Positions 60,105 through 64,000 of a stretch of 64,000 nucleotides of DNA are shown in pieces (the stretch's first letter is position 1; every line of letters begins with the position of its first letter). The position numbers and the translations under genes are program-made. The notes under the pieces were generated by a model that was given only the letters and a program-made list of their open reading frames with translations, was not told the DNA's origin and searched no databases. Source of the stretch: Bidens hawaiensis (taxonomy: Eukaryota; Streptophyta; Magnoliopsida; Asterales; Asteraceae); contig JAIQDT010005462.1 in the NCBI GenBank assembly GCA_021521415.1, forward strand, positions 1-64,000. Reading direction: 5' to 3'.

Positions 60105-60905
60105 TATTGTTTGGCCTTTATTTGACGATGTTGTAGTCGTTTCGACTACTGATGTTGCGTATGCCTACTTTGTGTTTGCATGCGTTGATGTTACGTGTTT
60201 GGGTTGTACGTTTGCTTGACCGTAATGTTACGTGTTTGGGTTGTACGTTTGCTCGACCCTGATGTTACGTGTTTGGGTTGTACGTTTGCTCGACCCTGAT
60301 GTTATTACTTGGATGATATATATGTAGTTATATAATTATAAGGATGTTTATATATAATTATAAGGACGATTATATATAATTATAAGGATGTTTATATTTA
60401 AGTATAAGGATGTTTATATATATATATATACATATATATAAGGATGATTACTTATTGTTGATGATGGCCTAACTGTTTTATCCCGTTTATTTGGCCTAAC
60501 TGTTTTATCCCTTTTATTTTAAAACTCTTAGGATGACTATTATGAGTATTATTATTATAGATGTTATTTATATAAAACTTGAACTCACTCAGCTCAAGCT
60601 GACTTTGTGTGCATGTTAGTGTGAGTTTCAGGTTAGGAGATGAATACATTACCGCTTGGACGTGCACAAAGCTACTTGGACGGTGGAGAGCATACTTAGT
60701 CGGATGTTTCAATAATAATAAATGTTTTCTTTTTTAACATTTATTTAAATTGGTTTTGGGAACTTATTTTATTATTTATGTTTTCCGCTGAATTATACTC
60801 TGAAATGGTTATTTTAATGAAGTGAATTGTTTTTAAGTTTAATTATTTTTACGAGTGTTTTGAATGATTACCAACTGTGGGGTACCCGGGGTTCGCGGCC
60901 TTACA
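58694..60905 (+). mobile_element. 5' LTR of a Tekay-like Ty3 element (2.2 kb)
   Basis: It starts TGTAACGCCTG and ends GCGGCCTTACA, immediately before the PBS. The solo LTR at 29796-31881 is the same family in reverse. A TATA box TATTTATA lies at about 59864-59871, preceded by three 22-24-bp units TTGGGCCTTGGGCCAA (59739-59800). Also seen: (AC)15 at 60073-60102, three copies of a 48-bp unit TGATGTTACGTGTTTGGG.. (60166-60310) and four 25-bp TATAAGGATG units (60330-60450). The donor/hairpin/acceptor layout described in the findings is at 59935-60631. Confidence 0.9.
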
Positions 60906-60921
60906 AGTTGGTATCAGAGCC
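60906..60921 (+). other. Primer-binding site, initiator Met tRNA type
   Basis: AGTTGGTATCAGAGCC directly follows the LTR. TGGTATCAGAGC is the standard initiator-Met PBS core. Confidence 0.9.
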
Positions 60922-61480
60922 ATGGTTCGAGGGATCCGAGCATCCCCGAATGCTTGGACTCGAACTGTAAGAAAGAAACTAGTATGCCCACCGCGAGTAG
61001 CTGCACGCCAAGAGGTAACTTTAAATTATTTAGTCATTCTTTTGAATTTGAAAGTTTCCAGTATGTGATTAATTGTAAAGTCTTAGATAGAATGCTAATG
61101 TGGGTAGGGGCAGGGGGTGCTTAGAACCGGCCGGTGAAGTAAACGACTAATAACACTTGATCAACGTTATTAGCAGTTTACCCTTACCTTCCATGTTTTA
61201 AATACCACTTGTGTCTGACTATGTTAGGGTTCCGTCTTTGTTGGGATAGGATTTGGCTAACTCTCGAGTCGTTAGCGTTAAAGTTTATCTTATTCTCTAA
61301 ATTCTTCTGTTCGTTTCCCATCCTCTCGAACGCTTTGTGCGTAATTGTTTAGCTGAGGCGTAGCATACTGTCACTCTGGGTTCCTTGGTACTTGACCGCT
61401 TAAATTCCTCGCTCCTTCAAGAATGTATGAGCAACTGTTTAGCTAAGTAGGAGCGTGATGTTACCCCAGATACCTTTCTA
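60922..61480 (+). pseudogene. Deleted gag region of the Tekay-like element
   Basis: Only 560 bp separate the PBS from protease, where a gag of about 1 kb would be expected. A short frame from about 60923 (VRGIRASPNAWTRTVRKK) may be the gag start. A diverged repeat (CTTAAATTC, GAGC.ACTGTTTAGCT) occurs at 61330-61480. No gag core or zinc knuckle is left. Confidence 0.5.
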
Positions 61481-61483
61481 CTT

Positions 61484-61785
61484 GATGAATTACTGGCGTC
61501 AGTCTTATTTGATTTGGGCGCCAGTATAAGTTTTGTGTCTACCGCTTTCTGTTCCTCGTTGAATAAATCACCCGAGCGCGTAGTCGATGTGTTTGAGGTT
61601 GAGATCGCCGTAGGAAAATCTGTTTCCGTGTCTAGGGCTACCGTCGGTGATGTTCCTATCGTTCGGGATTTCCCGGATGTAATTCCAGATGATTTGTCAG
61701 ATGTGCCGCCGGACCGCGAGGTCGAGTTCCAGATAGATCTTGTGCCGGGCGCAAAACCCGTTGCTCGAACCCTTATCGTCTAGCA
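61484..61785 (+). pseudogene. Tekay-like aspartic protease and linker, active-site Ser to Leu
   Basis: Reads SVLFDLGASISFVSTAF; relatives have D-S-G-A-S, so the catalytic-loop serine is Leu (a single C to T change in TCG). Then [19 protein letters not shown] and [10 protein letters not shown], the conserved linker before RT. A 1-base deletion in the CCC run at about 61772 throws the RT out of frame. Confidence 0.8.
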
Positions 61786-62885
61786 CCGAACGAAATGAAG
61801 GAACTGATGGCTCAGTTGGAAGACTTGCTCAATAAGCGCTTTATTCGACCGAGCATATCGCCTTGGGGTGCCCCGGTCTTGTTCGTTAAGAAGAAGGACG
61901 GTAGCATGCGGATGTGCATTGACTACCGTGAGTTGAATAAGCTCACCGTTAAAAATCGGTACCCGCTCCCTAGGATCGACGACTTATTTGATCAGCTCCA
62001 AGGAGCTAGTTGGTTCTCGAAGATCGACCTTAGGTCCGGGTATCATCAGTTGAAGATTCGGGAGGAAGATATTCCTAAGACCGCCTTCCGCACTCGTTAT
62101 GGGCACTACGAATTCCTCGTGATGTCTTTCGGTTTGACCAACACACAATGAACCGGGTGTGTAGACCGATGCTCGATCGCTTTGTTATTGTATTCATCGA
62201 CGACATCCTTGTGTATTCCAAAAGCGAATCTGATCACGCCGGTCATCTCTCGGAAGTTTTGGAAGCTCTGCGAAAGAACAAGTTGTATGCAAAATTTTCT
62301 AAGTGTTCCTTCTGGTTGCGTGAGGTTCAGTTCTTGGGTCATGTTATTAACCCAAGGGGTATTTTGGTTGATCCTGCAAAGATGGAAGCTGTGAATGATT
62401 GGGAGTCTCCTAAGTCTCCATATGAAATCCGTAGCTTTCTGGGCTTAACGGGGTATTACCACCGCTTTATTCCCGACTTTTCGAAAATTGCTTCTTCGCT
62501 GACCAAGTTGACTAAGAAGAGTGTTAAGTTCGATTGGGGTACTGAGCAGGAGGAGGCTTTTCTCGAGTTGAAGAACAGGTTAACGCATGCCCCGATTTTA
62601 GCTCTACCTGATGGCACCGATGATCTGGTGGTTTATTCTGATGCCTCTTATCAGGGGCTTGGGTGTGTTTTGATGCAGCGAGGTCGAGTCATTGCTTATG
62701 CCTCACGGCAGTTGAAGCCTCATGAAGCGAATTATCCTACCCACGATTTAGAGCTGGCGGCGGTGATGTTTGCGCTCAAGTTGTGGAGACATTATTTGTA
62801 CGGTGTTCATTGCGTTATCTATACCGATCATAAGAGCTTAAAATATTTCTTCGAACAAAAGGAACTGAATAAGCGCCAGCGTTGA
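61786..62885 (+). pseudogene. Tekay-like reverse transcriptase and RNase H, broken
   Basis: RT fingers and palm: [62 protein letters not shown] small deletion around 62140-62150 removes the residues after FGLTN and shifts the frame. RT resumes with [15 protein letters not shown], whose IDD catalytic box is intact. Thumb and RNase H follow: [61 protein letters not shown] at 62883-62885 replaces an Arg codon (CGA). Confidence 0.92.
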
Positions 62886-62888
62886 TGG

Positions 62889-64000
62889 TTGGAGTTGATT
62901 AAGGATTATGATTTGGAGACTATGTACCATCCAGGTAAGGCTAACGTGGTGGCTGACGTGTTGAGCCGGAAGGAGAGACCGAAGCCGATTCGTGTAAAAT
63001 CTTACCAGCTTTTCCTTAAACCCGATATTTTGAAGCAAATAGCCAGCGTTCAGAATGAGGCTTTGCAGGTGGAATGGATTATGTCAGAGCGTGTTTGGGG
63101 TCAGGAGAAATTGTTGGAAGACGTCGGTGACAGGGTGAAGTATAAGGATGGTCGTTTATGGGTACCGAGGTATGGAGGTTTCAGAGGTAAAATCTTAGAT
63201 GAGGCGCACAAGTCACGCTATTCCATTCATCTGAACGCGACCAAGATGTACCAAGACTTGAAAAAGAATTATTGGTGGCCAGCGATGAAGTTTGAGGTGG
63301 CTCAGTATGTAAGTAAGTGTTTGACATGTCTGCAAGTTAAGGCCGAGCATCAGAAGCCGTTTGGGAAACTTTAGCCATTGGAAATACCTGAGTGGAAATG
63401 GGAGCATCTTACTACGGATTTCGTGACTAAACTGCCTCGTACTCCTAGGGGTAATTATAACACCATTTGGGTAATCGGGGATAGACTGACCAAGAGCGCT
63501 CACTTCTTGCCAATTCGAGAGACTTTTAATTCTGAGCAGCTGGCCGATGTGTTTATTCGTGAGATCGTCTCTAGGCACGGGGTTCCGGTATCTATTGTTT
63601 CGGATAGGGATACGCGTTTCACCTCTAGGTTTTGGAAAAGGTTTTATGAGGAGATGGGCACCAAACTCCTTATCCGTACTGCTTATCACCTGTAGACGGA
63701 TGGTTAGTTCGAGAGGACCATTCAGACTCTCGAGGATATGTTGCGGGCTTGTGTTATCGACTTTGGTGGTAGTTGGGACCGTCACTTACCGTTGGTAGAG
63801 TTCTCGTATAATAACAGTTATCACGCCACGATTGGGATGCCACCGTTTGAGATGCTGTATGGTAGGAGGTGTAGGACTCCAGTCTTCTGGGGTTCCATTG
63901 GACAGAAACAGTTGGGTAGTTTGGAGGTAGTTGAAGCTAAGACTGAGAAGCTCGATAAAATTTAGGCGTTTATGAAGGCCGCCCATGGCCGACAAAAGTC
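62889..64000 (+). pseudogene. Tekay-like integrase, broken by in-frame stops, continues past window
   Basis: The RNase H end and linker (YHPGKANVVADVLSRKE) lead to the HHCC zinc region (about 63205-63345: HKSRYSIHLNATKMY, YWWPAMKF, CLTCLQVKAEH). The integrase core follows: TTDFVTKLPRTPRGNYNTIWV, SDRDTRFTSRFW, SYNNSYHATIGMPPFEMLYG. TAG stops at 63372, 63693, 63705 and 63963 each stand where the family has Gln (CAG). The chromodomain expected at the C-terminus lies outside. Confidence 0.9.

Overview
This is nuclear DNA of a flowering plant with a large, transposon-packed genome. The reasons are many LTR retrotransposons of plant-specific lineages (Tat, Athila-like, Tekay-like, Sirevirus), a hAT transposase relic, a Helitron end, a LINE remnant, AT-rich MITEs and long microsatellites, with a single convincing host gene. 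The flavour of the repeats and of the host gene suggests a eudicot, most likely Asteraceae; that is recognition, not a search result.

Layout. 1-6.9 kb: an internally deleted Tat-type Ty3 element on the minus strand (5' LTR at right, PBS, gag, then tandem repeats and an antisense intron-bearing ORF, no pol). 7-9.5 kb: unassigned AT-rich DNA and a 27-bp poly-G tract. 9.57-12.25 kb: 5' end of a gypsy-type element (family B) on the minus strand. 12.25-13.6 kb: fold-back remnant and a Helitron 3' end. 13.86-25.76 kb: a decayed Sirevirus (minus strand) split by a 3.6-kb solo LTR. 25.8-36.9 kb: an Athila-like relic split by a gag-only family B element, which is itself split by two more solo LTRs. 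36.9-38.3 kb: three AT-flanked MITE-like elements. 38.8-39.5 kb: an apparently intact two-exon PR-10/Bet v 1 gene. 40.8-42.7 kb: a fold-back element nested in another fold-back element, and a LINE 3' end. 45.3-54.2 kb: a Copia element split by a hAT transposase gene, itself split by a solo LTR. 54.2-58.7 kb: non-coding Athila-like DNA with a large inverted repeat. 58.7-64 kb: a Tekay-like element with a 2.2-kb LTR, PBS and a pol rich in C-to-T stop codons, running off the right edge.

The nesting is readable because host-site duplications survive: GGAGA, TTCGC, AAACA, CCGAA and CCTCA bracket five separate insertions exactly. They allow a relative chronology to be written.

The most unusual signal is inside the LTRs. 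Four otherwise different LTR families (eight copies counting relatives) share an intron-like layout: a donor-like GTGAGT box; hundreds of bases later a complementary ACTCAC box; immediately after it a small hairpin whose stem and loop differ between families while pairing is kept; then a CAG|G acceptor-like site 20-40 bases on. A fifth family has the hairpin and acceptor but no clear donor box. The donor box and its partner also co-vary in their flanks. I do not know of a description of this arrangement; it may be an RNA-structure-controlled intron in the LTR leader.
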